Source: Rhodospirillales bacterium (GTDB lineage: Bacteria; Pseudomonadota; Alphaproteobacteria; Reyranellales; Reyranellaceae). Taken from it: DNA of 11,306 bases. Shown here piece by piece: positions 1 through 6,692 of this stretch; the first letter of the stretch is position 1; the number at the start of each line of letters is the position of its first letter. Where the stretch lies: the NCBI GenBank assembly GCA_013205335.1, contig JABMNB010000154.1, forward strand, positions 1-11,306. Direction: 5' to 3'. Both the position numbers and the translations under genes were made by a program. Under the pieces are notes generated by a model. It did no database searches. It had not been told where the DNA came from and saw only the letters and a list, made by a program, of their open reading frames with translations.

Positions 1-61
1 GCATTAGTGTGCCGCCACAAGATCAGGGTCGGGAAGGCCCGCGGATCAGGGAGGAATTGTA

Positions 62-1054
62 ATGCGTAATCCGACACGGCGCGGACTCATCGTTGCGGGC
101 GCGGGCATTCTCGCGGCGCCGGCCGTCTTCACCGGATCCTCGTGGGCGCAGGCGGCGTTCCCGAACAAGCCGATGCGCATCGTCGTGCCCTATCCCGCGG
201 GCGGCCAGACCGACGGCATTGCGCGCGTCTATGGCGAGTATCTCGGCCGCAAGCTCGGTCAGTCTGTCGTCGTCGAGAACAAGGGCGGCGCCGGCGGTAC
301 GATCGGCGTGGCCGAGGTCAAGCGCGCGGCGCCGGACGGCTACACCATCCTCTGCACCATCTCGTCGTCGCTGATCCAGAACCGCGTCACGGTGAAGGAC
401 CTGCCCTACGATCCGGAGAAGGACTTCACGTATCTCACCATGACGACCAGCCTGGGCGGTCCCGTCGTGGCGGCCGAGAAGACCGGCGCGACCAACCTCA
501 AGCAATTCGTCGAATACGCCAAGAAGGTCGACAAGTTGAACTTCGGCGCCTACGGGCCGGGTTCGACGCCGCAGATGCTGATCGAGACGATGGCCAAGCA
601 GTACGGCTTCAAGGTCGAGATCGTGCAGTATCGCGGCGAGGCGGCGATGTGGGCCGACGTGACGTCGCAGCAGCTCGATGGCGGCGCGGGCAGTCCCGCC
701 GGGGCGTCGCCGGTGATCGCCTCCGGCAAGGGCCGGGCCATCGCCATGATGGGCGACCGCCTGCCGGCCTTTCCCGGCGTGGCGACGATGACGGAGCAGG
801 GCGCGGTCGGCGGCTTCTACGAGACGCGGGCGTTCGCCGTCTTCGCCGTCCCGGCCGCGACGCCGAAGGACATCGCCAAAAAGCTTTCCGACACGCTGAT
901 CGAGGCCGGCACCGACGAGAAGGTGAAGGCGCTGATGGCCAACTATCTGATCGTGGGCCCGCTCAGCTTCGAGGCGACCAACAAGGTCTTCCAGCGCGAC
1001 ACCGAGATCATGCTGAAGGTGATGAAGGAAATCGGAATCAAGGCTGCAGAGTAG
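62..1054 (+). CDS. Bug/TctC-family tripartite tricarboxylate transporter substrate-binding protein
   Basis: This is a periplasmic receptor of the Bug (TctC) family, which binds small carboxylates or other organic anions for TTT-type uptake or for sensing. The 330-residue length is typical. Residues 1-31 form a Tat-like signal: Arg-Arg at 6-7, a hydrophobic stretch, then an AQA cleavage site near 29-31. The mature N-terminus carries the family pattern FPNKPMRIVVPYPAGGQTD, followed by ARVYGEYLGRKLGQ, VVENKGGAGG and the APDGYTI block. The start ATG has a good purine-rich site (GGGAGGAA) just upstream. No TctA or TctB membrane gene lies in the window, so this could be one of the many orphan Bug receptors seen in proteobacteria; upstream DNA is missing. 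The ligand cannot be told from sequence. Family assignment is secure; function in a specific uptake system is inference. Confidence 0.93.
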   Translation: MRNPTRRGLIVAGAGILAAPAVFTGSSWAQAAFPNKPMRIVVPYPAGGQTDGIARVYGEYLGRKLGQSVVVENKGGAGGTIGVAEVKRAAPDGYTILCTISSSLIQNRVTVKDLPYDPEKDFTYLTMTTSLGGPVVAAEKTGATNLKQFVEYAKKVDKLNFGAYGPGSTPQMLIETMAKQYGFKVEIVQYRGEAAMWADVTSQQLDGGAGSPAGASPVIASGKGRAIAMMGDRLPAFPGVATMTEQGAVGGFYETRAFAVFAVPAATPKDIAKKLSDTLIEAGTDEKVKALMANYLIVGPLSFEATNKVFQRDTEIMLKVMKEIGIKAAE

Positions 1055-1110
1055 CCGGCCGCGCGAAGCGCGGCCGGAGGAGCGTCGGGACATTGCCTCC
1101 GGCGATGTCC
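1055..1110 (+). repeat. Two-hairpin palindromic element, copy 1
   Basis: Directly after the Bug stop codon lies a perfect 10-bp stem with a GAA loop (1055-1077). After a 10-nt spacer comes a second stem, GGACATTGCC / GGCGATGTCC around loop TCC (1088-1110), with one G-T wobble. The same two-hairpin arrangement, with shared spacer bases GAGCGTC, follows the PEBP gene at 2005-2075. The first hairpin could end transcription, but no T tract follows it, so an intrinsic terminator is not proven. Confidence 0.7.
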
Positions 1111-1157
1111 TGCAGCGCCGCCCGGCTTAGCCACACACGCCAGACAGGAGCCCGACG

Positions 1158-1421
1158 GTGGGATGGCATGACGCGCTGGCGGCGAAGTCCGCGGAGGTGG
1201 GCAAGACCTCCTCGGAGTTCAAGGCCGGCGCCCGGCGGAAGGGCGGCGTCACCGGGCTCTTTCTCGCCGGCGCCGTTGCCGTCGGCTACTTCGCGGGCTG
1301 GGGGTGGGCCTTGCTTCCCGGAGCGGTGGCCGCCTGGTCGGCATTGCAAACCATGAGCGCGACCCTGATCGCTTCGCGACTGGAAGTCATGGAGAGGCAG
1401 CCCCGACCCGATCGCGCCTGA
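1158..1421 (+). CDS. Small hypothetical membrane protein
   Basis: An 87-residue protein that I cannot assign to a family. The GTG start is preceded by ACAGGAG with an 8-nt spacer, which supports it. Residues 1-28 are polar and charged. Residues about 29-63 are rich in Gly, Ala and Leu and contain one long or two short membrane helices (GLFLAGAVAVGYFAGWGWALL and following). The C-terminal tail is polar and contains Arg and Pro. It lies between the first palindromic element and the PEBP gene, which starts 82 bp downstream on the same strand. A small inner-membrane protein is likely; no function is proposed. Confidence 0.6.
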   Translation: MGWHDALAAKSAEVGKTSSEFKAGARRKGGVTGLFLAGAVAVGYFAGWGWALLPGAVAAWSALQTMSATLIASRLEVMERQPRPDRA

Positions 1422-1503
1422 AGAACCCTTGAATCCCGGGTGAGGGCGCTGGCACCGTCCGGGAGCGCCACGAGATACAACAACGACGAAGGAACGCAGG
1501 ATC

Positions 1504-2010
1504 ATGTCTTTCACCGTAACCAGTGACAGCTTCAAGGACGGCGCCAGCCTCGGCATGGAGCACATCCTCTCGGCCGAGTACGGCTTCGGCTGCGGCGGCG
1601 GCAACAAGTCGCCGCACCTGCGCTGGTCGGGCGCTCCCGAGGGCACCAGGAGCTTCGCCGTTCACTGCTACGATCCCGACGCGCCGACCGGCAGCGGCTT
1701 CTGGCACTGGGTGGTGGTCAATATCCCCGCCGGCACCACCGAACTCGCGCTCGACGCCGGCAACCCCAAGGCCGGCCTGCTGCCGAAAGGCGCGCTGCAG
1801 ACGCGCACCGATTTCGGCGCGCCGGGCTATGGCGGGCCGTGCCCGCCGCAGGGCCACGGCCCGCACCGCTACGCGTTCACGGTGTTCGCGGTGAAGGAAG
1901 AGGCGCTGCCGGTGAATGCCGAGACGTCGGCGGCGATCGTCGGCTTCCAGCTGCATTTCAATACCTTGGCCAAGGCCGCGATCACCGGCACGTTCGAGCG
2001 ATCGGCTTAG
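1504..2010 (+). CDS. YbhB/YbcL-type phosphatidylethanolamine-binding-like (PEBP) protein
   Basis: A 168-residue protein of the bacterial PEBP/Raf-kinase-inhibitor-like family, of the usual size. The anion-binding pocket motifs are visible: DPDAP at residues 57-61, FWHW at 66-69, and GPCPPQGHGPHRY at 111-123. There is no signal peptide, so it is probably cytoplasmic. A purine-rich GAAGGAACGCAGGA precedes the ATG. Bacterial members are structurally well known but their physiological ligands are mostly unclear. It stands alone between two palindromic elements and converges on the sulfatase gene at 2102. Family assignment is firm; biochemical role is unknown. Confidence 0.93.
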   Translation: MSFTVTSDSFKDGASLGMEHILSAEYGFGCGGGNKSPHLRWSGAPEGTRSFAVHCYDPDAPTGSGFWHWVVVNIPAGTTELALDAGNPKAGLLPKGALQTRTDFGAPGYGGPCPPQGHGPHRYAFTVFAVKEEALPVNAETSAAIVGFQLHFNTLAKAAITGTFERSA

Positions 2011-2075
2011 AAGGCCGAGCGAAGCCCGGCCTTCTAAGCCGGTGAGCGTCCGGACATTGCCTTCGGCAATGTCCG
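2005..2075 (+). repeat. Two-hairpin palindromic element, copy 2 (possible terminator)
   Basis: The first hairpin (2005-2039) pairs 15 of 16 positions around a GAA loop and includes the PEBP stop codon. The second (2051-2075) is a perfect 11-bp stem around TTC, with core GGACATTGCC / GGCAATGTCC. Layout, loop sequences and the spacer GAGCGTC match copy 1 at 1055-1110. Lying between convergent genes, the long first hairpin could act as a transcription terminator, but no T tract follows it. Confidence 0.75.
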
Positions 2076-2101
2076 GGAGCGACGTATGGCTCTCTCCACC
2101 A

Positions 2102-3901
2102 CTATCTTTCATCCAACGGCGGGAAAGCCCACTTCCCGTTGCGGATGGGCAGGAACGACCCGTCATCCACGCCGACCTCGTCGGCGATCCGATCGTTCGT
2201 CACCTGGTTGAGCGCCAGGATGAGGTCGCCGTTCTTCTTCGGGTCGAGCGCCAGGTTGGCCATCTCGTCGGGATCGGCCTGCAGGTCGTAGACCTCGAGG
2301 TCGTTCTTCGCGAGCAGCTCTTCCATCGTCTTCGGCGTGTTGAACAGGACAGGCGAGAAGTAGCGCGAGAAGCGGTAGCGGCCGTCGAAGATGCTGCGGA
2401 TCGACGTCCGGTTCCGGAAGTCCGGCGGATGCCCCGCCAGCATCGCCTCCTGCTGCGCCGGTGGCTTGGTCCTGTAGACGCGCGTGTCGATCGTCATCGT
2501 GGCCCATGTCGGGTCCGCATAGGACAGCATGTCGAAATTGAACAGAGTGGCCGGTCGCACGGCCTTCTCTCCTGCGGCTTGCGGCTCGCGCAGCAGCGCG
2601 GAGAAGTCCTTGCCGGGCAATCCCTCGCTTGCACGGGCGCGGGCGGCCCCGTCCTTGCCGGTGAGTGCCAGGATCGTCGGCGTGAGGTCGAGTTGCGAGG
2701 TCAGCGCCTGGCACTGTCTGCCGCCCGCGAGAGCCGGATGCACGATCATCAGCGGCAGGTGGTTTTGCTGTCGGTAGGTGGTCGTGCCCTTGCCGCGCAT
2801 CTGGTGGTTGCCGCCCAACTCGCCATGGTCAGCGGTGAAGACGACGATGGTGTTCGCTGCCATGCCGTTGTCTTCGAGCGCCTGCATCAGGCGCTCCACC
2901 TTGGTGTCGCAATCGCGAATGGCGTTGAAGTAGTAGTTGCGCAGGGCACGCCACCGCCGGTCCTCGTCGGGCCAGGCGCCGACCAGCAGGTCGATGGATT
3001 GCTGGTAATAGAGGTGCGCCTTCGGCCGCCCCGGCGCATCGAGCGGCTGGTGGCGGCTCGCCGGCAGCGGCACGCCGTCCCAGGTCGCGCGGTAGAGTTC
3101 GTCGTCCGGGGCGCGGGCGATGCCGAACGCATGGCGCTTGCCCTGGATGTTCTCCTTGCCGATGTCGGAGTCGAAATACATCGTGTCGTGCGGGTTCACG
3201 AAATTGACGGCGAGATACCAGTTCTGTCCCTTGGTGCGCAGCGCCTGCGCTTCCGTGCGCAGCCACGAGATTGCCGTCGCCAGCGTGCCGTCGTCGTACG
3301 AATAGCCGCCCAGGGTTCCGTCGATCATGTCGCCGATGCCGAAGAAGTCCTGGAACCCGTAGGACTGCAGGGTCCTGCGGTAGTCGAGCAGCGGCGCATC
3401 GACCGGCTTGTCGTTGAGATCGAGGTTCGCCGAGAGATGCCACTTGCCCTGATAGGCGGCGTGATATCCTAGCTCGGCGAGCCGGTGGCCGATCGTCTTG
3501 ATCGTGGTCGAGAGGTCGCGTTGCCAGATCGAGCTGAGATTGTCGGCGATGCCGGTGTGCTGGATGTGCTGGCCGGTATAGACGACCGAGCGTGCCGAGG
3601 AGCAGACGCAGGAGGCCGCCTGGTGATTGAGGAAGGTGACGGCCTTCTTCTTGATCGCCTCGCGCCCCGGCACGGGGAACGGCCAGTGCGGGAAGAAATG
3701 CTCCTGGTCGACCAGCACGAAGAGGATGTTGTGGCCCGACGGCATCGCGGCGCTGGCGGGAGCGGCCGGCGAGGGGGCCGGGGCCTGCGCCTGCGCTTGC
3801 GGGACTCCGCCGGCCAGAAGGGTCGTGCCGAGCAGGGCGGCCCCGGAGGCCATGGCCGCGCGCCGTGACGGGAGGGACGAGTCGTCTTCGGGTATCGTCA
3901 T
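2102..3901 (-). CDS. Sulfatase-superfamily hydrolase (alkaline-phosphatase fold), Tat-exported
   Basis: A 599-residue enzyme of the sulfatase / phosphonate monoester hydrolase family, hydrolysing sulfate or phosphate esters, probably in the periplasm. I chose the ATG at 3901 because AGGAG lies 7 nt upstream; the in-frame ATG at 3928 has no such site. Residues 12-40 form a Tat-like signal (SRRAAMASG, a hydrophobic run, AQAQA). Metal-site motifs are present: FVLVDQ (Asp65-Gln66), GKWH at 152-155, NPHD at 236-239, and TADHGE with Asp358-His359, then GKGT at 370-373. The residue expected to become formylglycine is Cys100 in CSSAR (100-104). The usual motif is CxPxR or CxAxR; here the third position is Ser. 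The substrate is unknown. The gene diverges from the amidohydrolase at 4024, so joint regulation is possible. Confidence 0.92.
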   Translation of the reverse strand: MTIPEDDSSLPSRRAAMASGAALLGTTLLAGGVPQAQAQAPAPSPAAPASAAMPSGHNILFVLVDQEHFFPHWPFPVPGREAIKKKAVTFLNHQAASCVCSSARSVVYTGQHIQHTGIADNLSSIWQRDLSTTIKTIGHRLAELGYHAAYQGKWHLSANLDLNDKPVDAPLLDYRRTLQSYGFQDFFGIGDMIDGTLGGYSYDDGTLATAISWLRTEAQALRTKGQNWYLAVNFVNPHDTMYFDSDIGKENIQGKRHAFGIARAPDDELYRATWDGVPLPASRHQPLDAPGRPKAHLYYQQSIDLLVGAWPDEDRRWRALRNYYFNAIRDCDTKVERLMQALEDNGMAANTIVVFTADHGELGGNHQMRGKGTTTYRQQNHLPLMIVHPALAGGRQCQALTSQLDLTPTILALTGKDGAARARASEGLPGKDFSALLREPQAAGEKAVRPATLFNFDMLSYADPTWATMTIDTRVYRTKPPAQQEAMLAGHPPDFRNRTSIRSIFDGRYRFSRYFSPVLFNTPKTMEELLAKNDLEVYDLQADPDEMANLALDPKKNGDLILALNQVTNDRIADEVGVDDGSFLPIRNGKWAFPPLDER

Positions 3902-3948
3902 CCGGTTGCTCCTGTGAAGGCGCCTCATGCTACGCGGACCGGGCGGTC

Positions 3949-3969
3949 GATTGCATGCGAAATGAAATC
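3949..3969. promoter_or_regulatory. Imperfect palindrome between divergent genes (possible operator)
   Basis: The arms GATTGCAT (3949-3956) and ATGAAATC (3962-3969) are inverted copies matching at 7 of 8 positions, separated by GCGAA. The site lies in the 122-bp spacer between the divergent sulfatase and amidohydrolase genes, where a repressor or activator could serve both. No clear -35/-10 pair was recognised. The evidence is symmetry and position only. Confidence 0.3.
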
Positions 3970-4023
3970 GGCGTTTGGTGCGCCCTGACGTAGGTTCTGT
4001 GCAACGGAGCAGGGAGCGTGAAC

Positions 4024-5040
4024 ATGTCCTTTCGGCGTATCGCGGTTGAAGAAGCCTTCGTGACGCCCGAGATCATGGCGGAATGGTTCAAGGTGCTGGC
4101 GGGCCCCGACGTCGAGCCAGGCTTCGCGAAAATGGGCGAGACGATCCTGGCGCAGACGCCCGCCAACAAGCCGATGGACGATCGCCTGCTCGACATCGGC
4201 GCGGCCCGCATCGCCCATATGGACGCGATCGGCATCGCCATGCAGGTCCTGTCGCTCACCTCGCCGGGCGTGCAGGTGTTCGAGGCTTCGCTCGCGACAC
4301 GGCTCGCGGCCGAGTCGAACGACATGCTGGCCGCCGCCGTGCGCGCCCATCCCACGCGCTTTGCGGGTCTGGCGGCGATCGCGCCGCAGGATCCCGCGGC
4401 GGCCGCGAAGGAGATCGAGCGCGCCGCCGGGACGCTGAAGCTCAACGGTCTGATCGTGAACTCCCACACGAAGGGCGAGTATCTCGACGCGGCGAAGTTC
4501 CGTCCGATCTTCGAGGCCGCCCAGGCGCACGACATGCCGATCTATCTCCATCCGCGCGAGCCCGCGGCGTCGTGGGTGGCGCCCTATCTCGACTATGCGC
4601 TGTGGTTCGCCGGCTGGGGCTTCGCCGCCGAGACCGGCCTGCACGCCATGCGCCTCATCATGTCGGGCCTGTTCGATCGCTACCCCAGGCTCAGGATCGT
4701 GCTCGGCCACATGGGCGAGGGCCTGCCCTTCTGGCTGCAGCGCATCGACAACCGCTATCTGCTCGAAGTGAAGATCGGCGCCTGCCAGAAGCTGGCGCGG
4801 CTGCCGAGCGAATATTTCCTCGATAACTTCGTCATCACCACGTCGGGCGTGACCTCGATGCCCGCGCTGCGCCTCTCGCTCGACGTGCTGGGCGTCGACC
4901 GCATCCTCTTCGCCGCCGATTTCCCCTACGAGGACGACGCCGAGGCCGTGCGCTTCATGGACGGGGCGAGCGTCACGGAGGAGGAGCGGCGGAAAATCTA
5001 CGAGACGAATGCCCGTCGCGTGTTCAGGCTCTCTCAGTAG
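4024..5040 (+). CDS. LigW/gamma-resorcylate decarboxylase-type amidohydrolase
   Basis: A 338-residue amidohydrolase of the ACMSD / non-oxidative aromatic acid decarboxylase group (Amidohydro_2). It resembles 5-carboxyvanillate decarboxylase (LigW) in recalled blocks: RIAVEEAF at the N-terminus, RLLDIG, LTSPGVQ, VNSHTKGEYLD, YLHP, GHMGEGLPFW, TTSGV and FAADFPYE. The expected metal and active-site residues are Glu9, His176, His229 and Asp299. As in LigW, the N-terminal motif is EEA rather than the ExH of many relatives. I place the start at ATG 4024 because AGGGAG lies 7 nt upstream; GTG at 4018 is an in-frame alternative. It probably decarboxylates a hydroxylated aromatic acid in the cytoplasm, but the substrate is not decided by sequence. 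No other lignin or resorcylate genes are in the window. The 3' end overlaps the porin remnant tail. Confidence 0.9.
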   Translation: MSFRRIAVEEAFVTPEIMAEWFKVLAGPDVEPGFAKMGETILAQTPANKPMDDRLLDIGAARIAHMDAIGIAMQVLSLTSPGVQVFEASLATRLAAESNDMLAAAVRAHPTRFAGLAAIAPQDPAAAAKEIERAAGTLKLNGLIVNSHTKGEYLDAAKFRPIFEAAQAHDMPIYLHPREPAASWVAPYLDYALWFAGWGFAAETGLHAMRLIMSGLFDRYPRLRIVLGHMGEGLPFWLQRIDNRYLLEVKIGACQKLARLPSEYFLDNFVITTSGVTSMPALRLSLDVLGVDRILFAADFPYEDDAEAVRFMDGASVTEEERRKIYETNARRVFRLSQ

Positions 5041-5445
5041 ATATTGAGGTCATGGTTCAGCACCACGCGCAGTTCCTCGCTGCTGGTGACCGTACCGCCT
5101 TGCCATACGGTGGACCGGCCGTACTGCACGCGGAACCGGAGTCCCTGCAGGAGGTTGCGCTCCGGACGCCCGTCGAGATGGGAACCCCTTCGCTCTCGAC
5201 CGGAGGCGCGCCCGCGGCAGCGGCGCTGGTCCAGCCGTTGAAGACATGGGCGGCCAGTGCGAGGCGGGGCAGATTGAGCAGCTTCAGTCTATGGGGGAGC
5301 CCGATCATCACCGCCTGTTCGCCGGCGAGCTGGAAGCCCTGGATCAGGGTGTCGGTATAGAAAGGGTTGGCGCTCCATGGCGTCAGGACGCCGAAGCCGG
5401 GATTCGTGACGGAATATCGCAGCGTCAGGATGTCGATTTCGCTGA
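5034..5445 (-). pseudogene. OprD-like outer-membrane porin, C-terminal remnant
   Basis: On the minus strand, two reading frames together encode about 135 residues resembling the end of an OprD-type porin. The upstream part (to about 5200) reads LTLRYSVTNPGFGVLTPW, NPFYTDTLIQGF, AGEQAVMIGL and LALAAHVFNGWTS. The downstream part (about 5180 to the stop at 5034-5036) reads DGRPERNLLQGLRFRVQYGR and EELRVVLNHDLNIY. Alternating hydrophobic strands and a terminal aromatic residue fit the last strands of a beta barrel. The join needs a frame change between about 5170 and 5215; the four-C tract at 5185-5188 is a good candidate. OprD porins are usually over 400 residues, so the N-terminal two thirds are missing and the homology stops shortly before the HNH gene. 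The stop lies inside the 3' end of the amidohydrolase gene, tail to tail. Confidence 0.7.
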
Positions 5446-5505
5446 CGTGTCGACGGCGCCGACAGAGGCGCGAGTCCGATTGCGGCCGCTGGCATCCAGG
5501 CGGCG

Positions 5506-6499
5506 TCAGCCGACGTAGACCTGCTCGCGATGGTAGGACAGGTAGTCCCGCTGTCCGTCCGAGAAGCCCTTCGCCTGCCACGGCATTGGCGCTTCCGCGA
5601 ATCCAAGTTGCTTCCACGCACGCTCGCCGAGTCCGAGGCGGCGAAGATCGTCCGGGGCGAAGCGCGGCGAGACACGCACCTCGCCACTGTCCTCGAAGGA
5701 GATGAAACCGCGATCGAACAGCAGATCGGCATCTGGCGTCAGGAGGAGGCCGTTGGCACCGTCGAGCCGTTGGTCGGCGGTCTCGCACGACCGCCACGGC
5801 CTGATGTGGCTGGCGATCAGCAGAGCGGGATTGGTGATGCCGGTGAGCCGGCAGGCTTTCTCGACCTTCTGCACATTCGACCGGAACGTGCCCTGACCGC
5901 GGCGCGCCTGGATCGTGGCGTTGCGTATCGTGTCGTCCAGGCTCAGGTTGCCGCGAATGCCTGCTTCGACGCGGTCGTCGAGTTCGTCGGTGACGGTGCG
6001 GAAACTCAGCCGGTTGGCGCCGCCGGTTTCGAGCCCGACCACGTCGACATGCGCGTGCGCGGTGACGACGTCGTAGAGTTCCCGCGCAATGGCCGCCAGG
6101 TAGACGCCCTGGTTGCCGTTGCCGGATGAGGCCCGGATGGGCGAATATTTCTCGGGCAGCATCGGGCCGATCAACTGCAGCAGATCCTTGGGACGGATCG
6201 GCGGATCGAGCCGGGTCCAGAACACCGGCAGCAGCCAGCCCTCGTTGTTCCAGTACGATCCCGTCGCGCCGAACTCAGATGGCTTGGGCGCGGTGAAGGC
6301 GAAGTCCGCGACCCGCCCGACATAGCGGATGAGCTGGTTCGCATAGGAGAGGACGAGGTCGCCGGGATTTGCCGCGCGCATGTTGTCGTAGAAGCGATTG
6401 CGGACGCCGTTCTTCGAGGTCTTGGGCGACCACAAGTATTGATGCTCAAATCTCCTGATTGAACGTCTGCTTGTGATTGACCCACCAGAACTGGCGCAT
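5506..6499 (-). pseudogene. HNH endonuclease with EVE/PUA-like N-terminal domain, frameshifted
   Basis: The C-terminal half is an HNH_2-type nuclease: GQGTFRSNV, CRLTG, ASHIRPW, RLDGANGLLL and LLFDRGFISF. The N-terminal half contains YLWSPKTSKNGVRNRFYDNM and PGDLVLSYANQLIRYVGRV, like a family that normally begins MR-FWWVN. That beginning is present here, MRQFWWVNHKQTFNQEI from ATG 6499, but in another frame, and it reaches a stop after Ile17. One extra T in the TTT tract (AAA at 6448-6450 on the plus strand) would explain this: removing it gives NQEIEHQYLWSPK and an intact protein of about 330 residues. The in-frame extension upstream to 6681 looks non-coding. The N-terminal block resembles EVE/PUA domains that read modified bases, suggesting modification-dependent restriction; that is inference. 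The gene is either a recent pseudogene or contains a sequencing error. Confidence 0.75.
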
Positions 6500-6692
6500 G
6501 CGGCCCCCAATCTAGCCTCTGCAAAGGGCGGGGACCAGGCAGCGGCGCTTCGGGGCGATCGGGGCAGCGCTTTCGGGCCAGCGGAGCTCGGCCCGGGCCG
6601 CCAAATCCCCCTTCCACTCCTGCGACCGGATCGCCATAAGTCCGGGTGGGGGAGGGCCGGTGTGCGGCCTTTGAGTTCCACAGGGAAGCTGG

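Noticed and set aside
23..1093. A 356-residue open frame on the minus strand
   Set aside because: It is antisense to the clear Bug receptor gene and is rich in Arg, His and Gly without family motifs, as expected for the reverse strand of high-GC coding DNA.
1916..3472. A 518-residue open frame on the plus strand
   Set aside because: It is antisense to the sulfatase, which has intact catalytic motifs; the plus translation is Arg/Val/His-rich with no recognisable domain.
3902..3928. Upstream start of the sulfatase at 3928
   Set aside because: No ribosome site precedes it, whereas ATG 3901 has AGGAG at 7 nt and puts the Tat signal near the N-terminus.
6500..6681. In-frame N-terminal extension of the HNH protein up to 6681
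   Set aside because: The translation is Arg/Pro/Ser-rich and unlike any domain, while a family-like N-terminus exists in another frame from 6499.
6500..6692. GC-rich spacer with G-runs upstream of the lipoprotein, considered as a small RNA or regulatory site
   Set aside because: Only imperfect repeats of common GC words were seen; no clear promoter, hairpin with T tract or known RNA motif.
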